Assembly: GCF_030546805.1 (NCBI RefSeq)
Contig: NZ_JAUOPC010000003.1
Coordinates: 124,001-188,000, forward strand
DNA from: Cyclobacterium sp. 1_MG-2023
GTDB taxonomy: Bacteria > Bacteroidota > Bacteroidia > Cytophagales > Cyclobacteriaceae
DNA length: 64,000 nucleotides
Reading direction: 5' to 3'
Part shown: positions 1 to 8,923 of the stretch, one piece after another
Layout of the letters: every line of letters starts with the position of its first letter
Position numbering within the stretch: the stretch's first letter is position 1
Made by a program: the position numbers and the translations under genes
The notes under the pieces: generated by a model
The model's input: the letters and a program-made list of their open reading frames with translations, nothing else
Databases searched by the model: none
Told to the model about the DNA's origin: nothing

Positions 1-1760
1 ATAGGCTGAATGGTTTTTAATTCAATAGCATCCAAATTGTTTTTAGAAGCATTTTGCAATTCATCCCTGATCATTTCCGATAGTCTGGAAGACAAAGGCA
101 TTCTACCTCCCATCCAGCGGGGAATGGTTCCGGTCTTCTTTTTTGATCTTCTTACCAATGCCTTCATTTCCTTGATTTTGACAAATTCCAGGTTGCGCCC
201 GGCAAACCAAAAAGCATCTCCCGGTTTTAACTTGGAGATAAAACTTTCCTCTACCGAACCGATGTATCCTCCTGTTATAAATTTAACTTGAATCATTGGA
301 TCGCTTACAATGGTACCCATGGACAATCGGTGACGCATGGCTATTTTTTTATCTGTGACGCGATACAGTCCGTCCGGTGCTAAGTTTATTTTCGAAAACT
401 CCTCATAACTGCCAAGGGCCTTTCCACCCACTGTGACGAAATCTAACATCCACTGAAATTCATCCCTTGAAAGGTTTCGAAAAGCGTAGCAACTTCTTAA
501 TATAAGGTAGGCATTCTCAGGTTTGAACCCATCTCCTAATGCGAGGGTGACCAGAAACTGAAGACCTACATCATAACAGGCCTCCATAGGGATTTGGTCC
601 TCATACGCTCCATTATTTATTGCTTTCCTCAATGCGCTTGCCTCTATCAACTCCAGGGAATGGGTAGGAACAAAATACACCTTGCTTATAGCGCCCGGAG
701 AATGACCCGACCGGCCTGCTCGCTGTACAAATCTGGTAACTCCCTTGGGACTTCCCACCTGTATTACGGTGTCAACAGGCCTAAAATCTACACCAAGATC
801 TAAGCTGCTTGTACATACAACAAGTTTCAACTTTTTTTCATGCAAGGCTGTCTCTACCCACGCCCGTACTTGAGGATCCAATGATCCATGGTGCATGGCC
901 ATGGTTCCCGCCCATTCAGGTTTGGTTTCTAATATTTTTTGGTACCAAATTTCTGTCTGAGACCTTGTATTGGTGAAGAGTAGTAAACTTTGACTTTTTT
1001 CGATAATGGGGATAATTTTGGGCAATAATTTAATGCCTAGATGACCAGCCCAAGGATATTTCTCCACTTCATCAGGTATTACTGAGGCAACTTTTATTTT
1101 CTTTTTAACCTTGCTTCTTATAATTAATTGAGGGGTTTTAGGGCCTAATAAAACTCCATGCGCTTGAGATAGGTTACCTATGGTTGCCGATATTCCCCAG
1201 ACTTTGAATTGAGAGCTTGCAATGGTCTTTAAATACTCAATGGCTAGCTGAACTTGAACTCCTCGCTTGTTGGCCAATAGTTCATGCCATTCATCTACCA
1301 CTACAGCTTTTAGATTGCGAAATAGCTCTTGATTTCCTTTTTGAGCGATTAATAAATGAAGACTTTCCGGTGTGGTAATCAAGCACTCAGGCATGGCTCT
1401 TTTTTGTTGCTGCCTTTGAGATGCCGTGGTATCACCATTTCTAACAGCAATTCGCCAAGGTAATCCGGTTTCAAGGCATACCTCTTGCATGGCTTGACAT
1501 AAATCTTGGGCAAGGGCGCGTAAAGGAGTAATCCAAATCACCTGCAAACCATTCTTTCTCTTTTTTTTCCAACTGTCAGGATATTGATTGACATACTCTT
1601 TCAATATGGGGATCCATAAGGCCATGGTCTTACCACTTCCGGTGGGAGCATTTAATAGTCCACTTTTACCTTCGAGATAATTATTTAAACAATCTTTTTG
1701 AAAGTCGTAGGGTTTTCTATTTTTATAGGCATACCAATTCTTTACCCAATCATTTTTCAT
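1..1760 (-). CDS. Ligase-associated DEXH-box DNA helicase (Lhr-like), 3' end outside window
   Basis: Superfamily 2 helicase of the Lhr-like group that usually sits beside an ATP-dependent DNA ligase and exonuclease in a repair cluster. I translated it by hand from the ATG at 1760; about 586 codons stay open to the window edge. Seen in order: Walker A APTGSGKT near residue 40, PLRALAQDL (motif Ia), DEWHE (motif II in the Lhr-type DEWH form), SATIGN (motif III) and QRAGRSGH (motif VI), then the start of the Lhr-specific region. Family members are about 800 residues, so roughly 230 residues lie beyond position 1. The partner ligase and exonuclease are not in the window, so the specific name rests on motif style. 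Confidence 0.88.
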   Translation of the reverse strand, partial: MKNDWVKNWYAYKNRKPYDFQKDCLNNYLEGKSGLLNAPTGSGKTMALWIPILKEYVNQYPDSWKKKRKNGLQVIWITPLRALAQDLCQAMQEVCLETGLPWRIAVRNGDTTASQRQQQKRAMPECLITTPESLHLLIAQKGNQELFRNLKAVVVDEWHELLANKRGVQVQLAIEYLKTIASSQFKVWGISATIGNLSQAHGVLLGPKTPQLIIRSKVKKKIKVASVIPDEVEKYPWAGHLGIKLLPKIIPIIEKSQSLLLFTNTRSQTEIWYQKILETKPEWAGTMAMHHGSLDPQVRAWVETALHEKKLKLVVCTSSLDLGVDFRPVDTVIQVGSPKGVTRFVQRAGRSGHSPGAISKVYFVPTHSLELIEASALRKAINNGAYEDQIPMEACYDVGLQFLVTLALGDGFKPENAYLILRSCYAFRNLSRDEFQWMLDFVTVGGKALGSYEEFSKINLAPDGLYRVTDKKIAMRHRLSMGTIVSDPMIQVKFITGGYIGSVEESFISKLKPGDAFWFAGRNLEFVKIKEMKALVRRSKKKTGTIPRWMGGRMPLSSRLSEMIRDELQNASKNNLDAIELKTIQP

Positions 1761-2191
1761 ATGTTGAAAGCCTGAAAATTATATTTTAAACAAATATATA
1801 GTTGTTAATTGCCTAAATTATTTCTAAGCACTTAACGTAAATTATCTGTATTAGGTCTTAGACAAGTTACCTTTTAATTGTAACTCATTCTAAAAGTATT
1901 TGTTTCTTGGGTACAATCTCCTGGTTAAAGAAAAAAGCAAGCAGTTTCGGTATATGCCTGATTAGATGCATCTCATGCCTTGATTAAGGAACAGGAGGGA
2001 TAAAATTTTCTCAATAGAATAGCCAAATGGATATATTAGCAATGATTATCATTGCTAATATATCCGAAATATTAATTTGAATATTAAAAAAGCTGAAATG
2101 AGGAAAAAGAAACCTTATTTCTAAGAGAGATAGACAGATCCTAATAAGCAGAATTCACTGTATATAAAAAAGTATAATATTGTAGTGTTGC
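1761..2191. other. Intergenic region, 431 bp
   Basis: AT-rich stretch between the helicase start and the end of yjdM. I see no coding frame. Its one striking feature is the 37 bp palindrome at 2029-2065, annotated separately. Confidence 0.7.
2029..2065. promoter_or_regulatory. 37 bp near-perfect palindrome with Fur-box-like core
   Basis: Two 18 bp arms, starting GGATATATTAG, are exact reverse complements around a single central T. The centre reads AATGATTATCATT, which matches the inner core of the classical Fur box (AATGATwATCATT). It lies about 270 bp upstream of the helicase start and downstream of yjdM, so the target gene is unclear. No T-run follows on either strand, which argues against a simple terminator. 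A metalloregulator operator is inferred from the match alone. Confidence 0.4.
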
Positions 2192-2533
2192 TTATCCTTT
2201 TTTTACAAATTCAGATTTTAAAGCCATGGCTCCAAAACCTGTAATCTTACAATCTATATTATGATCTCCATCCGTTAATCGAATGTTTTTCACTTTGGTG
2301 CCGGCTTTTATTGGTTGAGGATAGCCTTTCACTGGTAAGTTTTTAAGTACAATTACCGTATCCCCGTCCACGAGAACATTTCCATTGGCATCTTTTACTT
2401 CAATGCCTGAATCTTCAACGACTGTTTCTTCAGGGTTCCATTCATGTCCACATTCCGGACATGTTAAGAGTGGACCTCCGGTGGAATAAGCGAATTCTGA
2501 TTGGCATTTAGGGCATGGTGGGAATTGTGACAT
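2192..2533 (-). CDS. yjdM: YjdM/PhnA family zinc-ribbon protein
   Basis: Small cytosolic protein of 113 residues, the usual length for YjdM (formerly PhnA). The N-terminus carries a zinc ribbon, CPKC near residue 7 and CPEC near residue 25, followed by the compact beta-rich domain with the conserved DGDTV segment and a KVKNIRL segment. Despite the old name there is no firm evidence that the family acts in phosphonate breakdown. It is monocistronic here, flanked by two gene-free stretches of over 400 bp. The family call is secure from the zinc ribbon and C-terminal pattern; the function is unknown. Confidence 0.88.
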   Translation of the reverse strand: MSQFPPCPKCQSEFAYSTGGPLLTCPECGHEWNPEETVVEDSGIEVKDANGNVLVDGDTVIVLKNLPVKGYPQPIKAGTKVKNIRLTDGDHNIDCKITGFGAMALKSEFVKKG

Positions 2534-3008
2534 CTTTTATAAATTATAATTTCGGCGCAAATAAGGAATTTTTTTTGAACTGATTAGCCTAAAGACTTAG
2601 AAATTGGGTTTGATAGTGCCAATTTAAATAAAATCTAATCTATGGTTGAAACATTGGCTCGTTAATCCCTTGGCAATAAAACCCGGATTATGGAATAGTT
2701 TTTCCTGAGCTTTCTCAGGGATTGTTGTAATCGCAGAACATCAGGTTGTTTGAAGATTTTAGCTTAGCATCGCTATGGTGAAATTGAAATCAGCAACAAA
2801 GTGGCTGATTTTGAAGTGATTTCAGCAATTAATAGATTGGCGATGGCATATTTCAGTTTAACAAACCTATGATTATAATCGGCTTTACTACAAGGGCTTG
2901 TATAAGAAATGAGGTAAAAGTAATGGGTATATATTATATTGATTTCTCAGTGCATCCGAAAAATCTATTGCTGATTTAAACTGTAGAGAGGATGAGTTAA
3001 AATATTGT
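2534..3008. other. Intergenic region, 475 bp, carrying a dispersed repeat
   Basis: No supported gene. It contains the first copy of an ~80 bp repeat (2747-2827) that recurs at 35966-36045. The rest is AT-rich with no clear signal apart from the presumed promoter of yjdM next to 2534. Confidence 0.65.
2747..2827 (+). repeat. Dispersed intergenic repeat, copy 1
   Basis: About 80 bp that aligns almost gap-free with 35966-36045. The best conserved part is a 20-base run ending GAAGTGATTTCAGCA. In this copy GAAATCA (2786-2792) and TGATTTC (2817-2823) form an inverted repeat. Both copies lie between genes in the same orientation. There is no open reading frame of note. Confidence 0.6.
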
Positions 3009-4109
3009 TCATAAAGTTTTCTTTCTTTTTTTTCCTAGCCAAAATATAAATCCGGTGACTGGTAGTGAGGCTCCGATTAAAGAGGCTAGGAAAACCAAAA
3101 TTCTTCCCGGGAGACCTAAAATACTTCCAAAATGAATGTCATAGACCATTCCATTCACAGTTTGGAAAGTACTGCGGTCTTTGGATAAGCCATTCTGAAA
3201 ATTACCTTCCAAAGGATTGCCGCTGTATTGGTCATAGACATAGTGATCAATTGCATTTAATCCTTTGTTAGGCTGAATTACGGTAAGGTTTATTGGATCG
3301 TCTTTTTTATGGGGAATACTAATTCTTACATAAGACTCAGGAAAGCGCGAATGGTTTTGGGCAATTAATGTGTTTAATACATCATCCTGATTTACCTCTT
3401 CGGTTTTATCCCTGAGCATAGATTTTGGGCTGTCGTAGGTGATGTTATTTTCTCCACTAACAGCTTTTGTTAACGCTTTTACTGACTCAAAGCCCCAAAA
3501 AATACCTGTTAACACACTGAAAATTAAGATCCAGGTGGCATAAAATCCTAGGATATTGTGCAGGTCATAGTTGAGTTTTTTTGGAGAGACAGTCCATTTA
3601 ATTTTAAACTTATCTTGGCTAGGCCATCCCTTAATTGGCCACCACATTACCACACCCGAGATTAACATAGGGAGTGCCAAAAGGGTAACCCAGTGTACTA
3701 CTTTTCTCCCAAAATCCCCTAAAAGAAGATTTCTGTGTAAGTTTTTTAAATGGTTTAACCAGCCCTTTTTCATGTCTTGCAGATGGATTAACTCTGCATT
3801 ATAAGGATTAAGTTGGGCCAAATAATAGGTGCCGGGGACATATAGTAAAACTTCAATACTGCTGCCACTATCTCGGTACAAGGCCGTACGAAAATCTCCT
3901 TCTGGAAATGAATTTTGTAAACTTTTTTTAATGTCAGAGATGGTAATAAAGGGTTTGTCTTGTACTTCTACTTTGTGTTTGTAAATGATTCTGCTGATTT
4001 CAGGTTCCCAAGTGTATAGTGCCCCTGAAAGGGCAATGACGAAGAAAAGGAATCCTGTCCCTAAGCCAATAAATAGGTGTATTTTGGCGAGGAATTTTCT
4101 GATGGGCAT
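3009..4109 (-). CDS. PepSY-associated TM helix domain protein
   Basis: Inner-membrane protein of 366 residues from the PepSY_TM family (PiuB-like), often found with siderophore or heme uptake and proposed to reduce ferric complexes. Seen: a first membrane helix at about residues 12-32 following the KIHLFIGL motif, a periplasmic PepSY-like region, a pair of helices around residues 140-160 and 185-205 (VVHWVTLLALPMLISG and LGFYATWILIFS), and a last helix near residues 335-360 ending in a basic tail. His residues flank the helices as in other members. No TonB receptor is adjacent, so a link to iron is family-based inference. It appears monocistronic. Confidence 0.85.
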   Translation of the reverse strand: MPIRKFLAKIHLFIGLGTGFLFFVIALSGALYTWEPEISRIIYKHKVEVQDKPFITISDIKKSLQNSFPEGDFRTALYRDSGSSIEVLLYVPGTYYLAQLNPYNAELIHLQDMKKGWLNHLKNLHRNLLLGDFGRKVVHWVTLLALPMLISGVVMWWPIKGWPSQDKFKIKWTVSPKKLNYDLHNILGFYATWILIFSVLTGIFWGFESVKALTKAVSGENNITYDSPKSMLRDKTEEVNQDDVLNTLIAQNHSRFPESYVRISIPHKKDDPINLTVIQPNKGLNAIDHYVYDQYSGNPLEGNFQNGLSKDRSTFQTVNGMVYDIHFGSILGLPGRILVFLASLIGASLPVTGFIFWLGKKRKKTL

Positions 4110-4205
4110 TGAGGAGAAATTTTAATAAGTTGGGGTGACTACATTTCAAACATTAAATGTAAATAATATTTGTTAGGTTCTTCTGTTTCGGTAGGTTTTT
4201 TGGGG

Positions 4206-4240
4206 AAAAAATCGGATTGCCCAAAGAATGAACAATCCGA
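4206..4240 (-). terminator. Rho-independent terminator of the DUF1080 gene
   Basis: On the minus strand an 8 bp stem (TCGGATTG with CAATCCGA) and a 13-base loop are followed by six T residues (A-run at 4206-4211 on the plus strand). It lies 54 bp past the DUF1080 stop codon. Confidence 0.8.
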
Positions 4241-4293
4241 ATCTTTAATTTAGAAATATTCTAAGAGAATATTTATATAAAGAATACCAAGCC

Positions 4294-5295
4294 CTATTTT
4301 TTGACCGGGGTTAATACAATGTTTCTATAGCTTACATTGCCATGGTCACCCTGTAAATATATTGGGCCGGGAGAAAGTACATCGGCACTCATGGCTCCAC
4401 CTGTGGGTCCCCAGGCAGGCTGATTGTCTATGATTGTTTTTCCGTTTAAAACAACCGTTACATGTCGATCCACAAGTGTGATGTCCATGGATTGCCATTC
4501 CCCGGCTGGTTTTTCAGCAGCTTGGCTTGGTTGTATACGGCTGTAAAGAGCTCCCATATTGTGGGAATCTAAAGGTTTTCCATAAGAGTCAACCACTTGG
4601 ATTTCATAAATTCCTCTCAGGTAAACTCCGCTGTTATTTCCTTTGGGGACATTTACTTCAAGTTTTAAGTTGAAATCACTAAATTCTTCATTTGTCCTAA
4701 TATTACCATAGGAAATATGTTTGCCATTTTCAGGTTGAATGGGGTCATTGACCAAAATGCCATCCTCCACCTTGAATCCGTTTTTTTGATTGGAGTTCAT
4801 TAATGTCCAACCACTCAAGTCTTCCCCATTAAATAAGGCTATGGGCTTGCCGTATTTCACCTTGGAAAGATCCGGTTTAGAAGGCATTTCAGGCATTCTT
4901 TTACCTGTGAAATTAGCTGTATATTCACCGTTTCTCCTAGGTCCGGACATGGTTCCTTTTAATATATCCCCATTTTTTTCTACCCTTAAAGTATGGGTAA
5001 TCGTGTGTGTTCTTTCATCATTTTTCTTGGATTGATTTGTTCTTGTAACCACCAAAGTGTTTTCGTTGGCTAAATACACATGAGATACCGGCAATACACT
5101 ACCGCCTATCCACAATAATTCAGCATCTAGAAATCCATGGTCTTCATTTACATGGAGCCATCCGACGCCACCGCCTTCCACCTCCAATCCCCACATCCCT
5201 AAAAATGGGTTGGCCTTTTGGTTCTTAGGTAAATTACTAGCAAAAATGCCGGAAGTTATTAAAAGCAGTAATACAGAGCTTATGATTGTTTTCAT
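4294..5295 (-). CDS. Secreted DUF1080 (3-keto-disaccharide hydrolase-like) protein
   Basis: Exported protein of 333 residues. A Sec signal peptide covers about residues 1-19 (MKTIISSVLLLLITSG, cleavage near FAS). Residues about 30-130 form a separate beta-rich N-terminal region. DUF1080 covers about 147-331, with IALFNGEDLSGW at its start, GVYLRGIYEIQVVDS in the middle and GPIYLQGDHGNVSYRNI at the end, the usual concanavalin-like signature. Some DUF1080 proteins hydrolyse 3-keto-glycosides, so a role in keto-sugar breakdown fits the divergent Gfo/Idh oxidoreductase 300 bp away. The substrate is unknown. A terminator follows the stop. Confidence 0.85.
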   Translation of the reverse strand: MKTIISSVLLLLITSGIFASNLPKNQKANPFLGMWGLEVEGGGVGWLHVNEDHGFLDAELLWIGGSVLPVSHVYLANENTLVVTRTNQSKKNDERTHTITHTLRVEKNGDILKGTMSGPRRNGEYTANFTGKRMPEMPSKPDLSKVKYGKPIALFNGEDLSGWTLMNSNQKNGFKVEDGILVNDPIQPENGKHISYGNIRTNEEFSDFNLKLEVNVPKGNNSGVYLRGIYEIQVVDSYGKPLDSHNMGALYSRIQPSQAAEKPAGEWQSMDITLVDRHVTVVLNGKTIIDNQPAWGPTGGAMSADVLSPGPIYLQGDHGNVSYRNIVLTPVKK

Positions 5296-5595
5296 TTTGA
5301 GTTATTGTTAAAAGTTTACATTCATTTTTATCGATAAGATAATGAATGTAAAAATTTATTTTTATTCTAAACTTCTTTTTTTAAGTAAATGCATAGGTAA
5401 AGCCTAAACCGGTGGAAAATAAGAGATAATTAAAAAGTAATAATAAGATTTAAAATAGATTTTATGTTTCTAGCATTTGATTGTATTATAAAATCTGTAT
5501 AAAACAAAATAAATATGTGAATTTATGTTTACTTTCAATGATAAAGTAAATGAATTCAGCTTTTATCAAGGTAATAATAGGTTAAACTTAATGAT
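5296..5595. other. Divergent promoter region, 300 bp
   Basis: Very AT-rich gap between the divergently transcribed DUF1080 gene and the Tat-exported oxidoreductase. It must hold both promoters. I could not find a clean TTG/TAnnTTTG pair or a convincing operator. Confidence 0.5.
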
Positions 5596-6924
5596 ATGAC
5601 ACATTCAAGAAGAGATTTTTTAAAAAGGAGCAGCGTCTCGGCAGTAGGTTTTGGTTTATTACGACCTGATTTTTCATACCATCGTGAAATTTCTCCCAAT
5701 GAAAAGGTTAACGTTGGTTTAATTGGAGCAAGGAATAAGGGGTTTAATATTTTAAGTCATATGCTGAAAACAGGCCAGGTAAATTGCCTTGGTATCTGTG
5801 ATGTGGATAAAAATATAATGGAGCAGCGTGTAGAAGAGGTGGAAAAAACCCACGGACAGATGGTGAGAAGCTATAATGACTTTAGAAAAATGCTTGACAA
5901 TAAGGAAATTGATGCTGTGGTCATTGGAACGCCCGATCACTGGCATTGCCTGATAATGGTACTTGCCTGTCAAGCAGGAAAAGATGTATATGTAGAAAAA
6001 CCATTGGCTAATAGCATTGAGGAGTGTAATTTAATGCTTGCAGCTGCTAGAAAATACAACAGGGTGGTCCAAGTAGGACAGCAGCAGAGGAGTGGTGAAG
6101 TTTGGAATAGCGCTATGACTCATATTCATACCGGGGGAATTGGGGAAATAAAACGTATCAATGTCTGGGCCAATTTTCCTTACGGAATGGGTGCCCCCAA
6201 AGTACCTGATAAAGCCATTCCCAATGGTCTGGATTATGATTTTTGGCAAGGTCCTGCAGCTAAAAGAGCCTATAACCCCAATCGGGTTCATGGAAATTGG
6301 AGACATTTTTGGGATTACGGAGGAGGTTTGATGACGGATTGGGGGGTACACCTTTTGGACATGGCGCTATGGGCCAAAAACATTCATCACGAACCAAAGT
6401 CTGTCATAGCCTCTGGGGCCAATTTTAACCTGTCCGCATATAGTCGAGAAACCTTTGAGCTCATGGACGTTAGTTATCCTCTGGAGAATTATTTCATTCA
6501 TTGGACACATACTGCAGGTATTGCTGTAGGTCCCTATGAAAAGCCGTATGGTGTAGAATTTATCGGTGACAAAGGGGTAATTATTGCTGACAGAGGGGAC
6601 TGGAAAATCCTACAGGGGAATAAGGAAGAAAGTGAAGAGGCCAGCAAATTGGCCAAGGCAAATTTTAATTTTACCGGCAAAAGTGCCATGGAAATACATG
6701 TGTTGGATTTTTTAAAAAGTGTAAAAGAAAGAACTGTTACAAACTGTCCTGTTGAAATAGGCAGAAATGTTGCCCTTTATGCGCATATGGGGAATATAGC
6801 TGTCAGGTCAGGTGAAAATGTTCTGGAGTGGAATGCAGAATCAGGTAATTTTAAAGGCAATAGTAAGGGGAATGCCTTAATTCGACCTGAATATAAGGGT
6901 GGATGGAAACTTCCTACCGTTTAA
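5596..6924 (+). CDS. Tat-exported Gfo/Idh/MocA family oxidoreductase
   Basis: NAD(P)-dependent sugar oxidoreductase of 442 residues, probably acting in the periplasm. The N-terminus has a twin-arginine signal (SRRDFLKRSS, residues 4-13) and a short hydrophobic stretch. The Rossmann fold begins at VNVGLIGARNKG (about residue 38), and the catalytic EKP motif is intact (VEKPLANSIEE, about residues 133-143). The C-terminal half contains WDYGGGLMTDWGVHLLDMALW, typical of secreted family members in this phylum. It is divergent from the DUF1080 gene and lies just upstream of the sigma/SusCD operon, which suggests the oxidation-hydrolysis route for glycosides, but that pairing is inferred. Confidence 0.88.
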   Translation: MTHSRRDFLKRSSVSAVGFGLLRPDFSYHREISPNEKVNVGLIGARNKGFNILSHMLKTGQVNCLGICDVDKNIMEQRVEEVEKTHGQMVRSYNDFRKMLDNKEIDAVVIGTPDHWHCLIMVLACQAGKDVYVEKPLANSIEECNLMLAAARKYNRVVQVGQQQRSGEVWNSAMTHIHTGGIGEIKRINVWANFPYGMGAPKVPDKAIPNGLDYDFWQGPAAKRAYNPNRVHGNWRHFWDYGGGLMTDWGVHLLDMALWAKNIHHEPKSVIASGANFNLSAYSRETFELMDVSYPLENYFIHWTHTAGIAVGPYEKPYGVEFIGDKGVIIADRGDWKILQGNKEESEEASKLAKANFNFTGKSAMEIHVLDFLKSVKERTVTNCPVEIGRNVALYAHMGNIAVRSGENVLEWNAESGNFKGNSKGNALIRPEYKGGWKLPTV

Positions 6925-7150
6925 ACCAAAGATAAATAACTGATTTTGTCTACTCAAAAATGATCAAGGGCCCAAGATGAGTTTTCCTAAACCAATTTTT
7001 GAGGTTTAAAAAAAGTATTTGACTTTTTCACCTGATATGGTATGCAGGTATTTTGTTCAAGTATTTGATTTACAGTGGTATAAAAATCTTTATTTGAATT
7101 ATGCATTAAATTCTTTTAATTAGCGTATTACAAGTTAGCATAACCCAAAA

Positions 7151-7720
7151 TTGACTAAAATAACCTCCTATAATGACCGGGAACTTCTGCGGTTGATTAA
7201 GGAACTTCAAAACCACGGTGCTTTTGAAGTTCTGTATCAACGGCATTTTGATCCAATTTATCGGTATGTATTCAAAGTAATGCAAGATCGGGAGGCAGCT
7301 GAAGATGTCGCTCAGAATATTTTTATTTCCCTTTGGAAAAAGCCACCAACCTTAACTTATTCCAGTCTATTGCCTTACCTTTTTGGGGCAGCAAGAAATC
7401 AGATTTCCAAAGAGATTCGGAAAAACAAATGGAACAGAGAGCAACTGGATTATATAGAAAATAGTCTGGGGATATGTTCCACAGATGAATATTTAGAAGA
7501 AAAAGATACCCGTTCACTTTTGGAAAGTGCGGTAGAAAAATTACCTAAAAGGTGTAAGAATGTTTTCGAGTTAAGCAGGTTTAGTTATCTAAGTAACAAG
7601 CAAATAGCAAAGAAGCTGGGTATTTCAGTTTTTACAGTTGAAAATCACATTAAAAAAGCTTTGTATCATTTAAGACAGTCTTTGGAGCTAATTGCTTTGC
7701 TATTTTTTGGTTGGTTGTAA
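7151..7720 (+). CDS. ECF RNA polymerase sigma factor (FecI/SusCD type)
   Basis: Extracytoplasmic-function sigma factor of 189 residues. Region 2 covers about residues 22-65 (FEVLYQRHFDPIYRYV, EDVAQNIFISLWKK); region 4 covers about 125-180 (LPKRCKNVFELSRF, then the helix-turn-helix NKQIAKKLGISVFTVENHIKKAL). The best start is a TTG at 7151: no in-frame ATG lies near the N-terminus and region 2 begins soon after. It is followed by a FecR-type anti-sigma gene and then susC with an STN domain, the standard trans-envelope layout in which ligand binding at the receptor releases the sigma factor. It should drive transcription of the downstream polysaccharide locus. Confidence 0.9.
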   Translation: MTKITSYNDRELLRLIKELQNHGAFEVLYQRHFDPIYRYVFKVMQDREAAEDVAQNIFISLWKKPPTLTYSSLLPYLFGAARNQISKEIRKNKWNREQLDYIENSLGICSTDEYLEEKDTRSLLESAVEKLPKRCKNVFELSRFSYLSNKQIAKKLGISVFTVENHIKKALYHLRQSLELIALLFFGWL

Positions 7721-7858
7721 TTTTCATTTTCTCTCGTGGAAATGTTTTAGGCAATGGGGCTTTTAGCATCACATAAAATAAAAAATAGATTTTTTTATCA
7801 TCACACTAGCTGATCTTTTGGGTTTGTGGTACTCTACTGTATAACCCTTTGGTATTTT

Positions 7859-8806
7859 ATGCAAATTAAGCAATTAATTAACTGGGCAAGAAAGTATAGA
7901 AAAGCTGATCCTTCCGCCAAGGAAAAGAAAGAATTTGATTCATTTTTGGATGACCTGGCTAAACTGGGTAAGGATCCCAAACCTTTTGATTTAGAAAAAT
8001 CAAAAGCCAGAGTATGGGGAAATTTAAAAAAGAAAAGCCATAACAAAAAGTCGGTCAGGCATTTGTTTCCTGTCATTAGGAAAGCAGCAGCAGTGTTTTT
8101 TATTTTTTCTATGCTTGGTACGCTCGTTTATCACACAATAAATATAGATGAAGAACCGGTTCTTTTGGTGAAAATAACCGGGGAAGGAATGCGGTCCATG
8201 GTGACTTTGGTTGATGGAAGTACTGTAAGGATCAATGAAAACAGTAAACTCGAATACCCTGAAGTTTTTACCCCTGAAAGTAGGGTGGTGTACTTAACAG
8301 GTGAGGCATTTTTTAACGTAACAGCCAATGCTAATAAACCTTTTAAGGTTGTGATGGACTCCTCAGAGATTACAGTTTTAGGAACATCATTCAATATTAA
8401 TACCCACCAAAATACAGAGGTAACTGTGGCAAGCGGAAGGGTCAAAGTGTCAGATAGAATTTCCAATAATAACGTGGTATTGGATAAAGGTCAGCAGGCT
8501 TTATTAAAAGCATCAGAGATTCAGGTAAAGAAAGTTAATCCTGATTATTACATAGGCTGGCACACGCGGAAATTAGAATTTGAGGAAGAGACCATCGCTT
8601 CTGTCTTTTCAATTTTGGAAAGGGCCTATGGAGTAAATATAGAATTAAAAATGCCCGATAAGGAAATTGACTGTGCCATTACAGGGGCTTATTCCGGAGA
8701 GCGGATAGAGACCATCCTATTGGGATTGAGGCATATTTTAGATTTCAGCTACCAAACAGATATTGAAACCAAAACGATTTTTATAAAAGTGAATAAATGT
8801 AAATAA
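7859..8806 (+). CDS. FecR family anti-sigma factor
   Basis: Inner-membrane anti-sigma factor of 315 residues that should hold the upstream sigma factor inactive. The cytoplasmic N-terminal part spans about 1-78, and one membrane helix lies near residues 80-98 (KAAAVFFIFSMLGTLVYH). The periplasmic FecR domain follows (GSTVRINENSKLEYPE, VYLTGEAFFNV, FKVVMDSSEITVLGTSFNI), and the C-terminal DUF4974 region contains VFSILERAYGVNIEL. I chose the ATG at 7859; the frame is open upstream to a GTG at 7826, but those 11 residues look non-coding. It lies 138 bp after the sigma gene. Confidence 0.88.
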   Translation: MQIKQLINWARKYRKADPSAKEKKEFDSFLDDLAKLGKDPKPFDLEKSKARVWGNLKKKSHNKKSVRHLFPVIRKAAAVFFIFSMLGTLVYHTINIDEEPVLLVKITGEGMRSMVTLVDGSTVRINENSKLEYPEVFTPESRVVYLTGEAFFNVTANANKPFKVVMDSSEITVLGTSFNINTHQNTEVTVASGRVKVSDRISNNNVVLDKGQQALLKASEIQVKKVNPDYYIGWHTRKLEFEEETIASVFSILERAYGVNIELKMPDKEIDCAITGAYSGERIETILLGLRHILDFSYQTDIETKTIFIKVNKCK

Positions 8807-8833
8807 TAACTATGAAGTAAAAACTAGAAAAAA

Positions 8834-8868
8834 ATGATCCAGCAACTGCTGGAACAGTCCTGGATCAT
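8834..8868. other. Strong hairpin between fecR and susC
   Basis: A 9 bp perfect stem (ATGATCCAG with CTGGATCAT) is extended by a second 4 bp stem (ACTG/CAGT) around a small loop. It lies 28 bp after the fecR stop and 56 bp before susC. No T-run follows, so it may act as an mRNA processing or stability element rather than a terminator. Confidence 0.5.
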
Positions 8869-8923
8869 ACTTAAAACACTCATCAATTAACTAACCCGAA
8901 AAGAATTTTAAGCATTTAAAATT

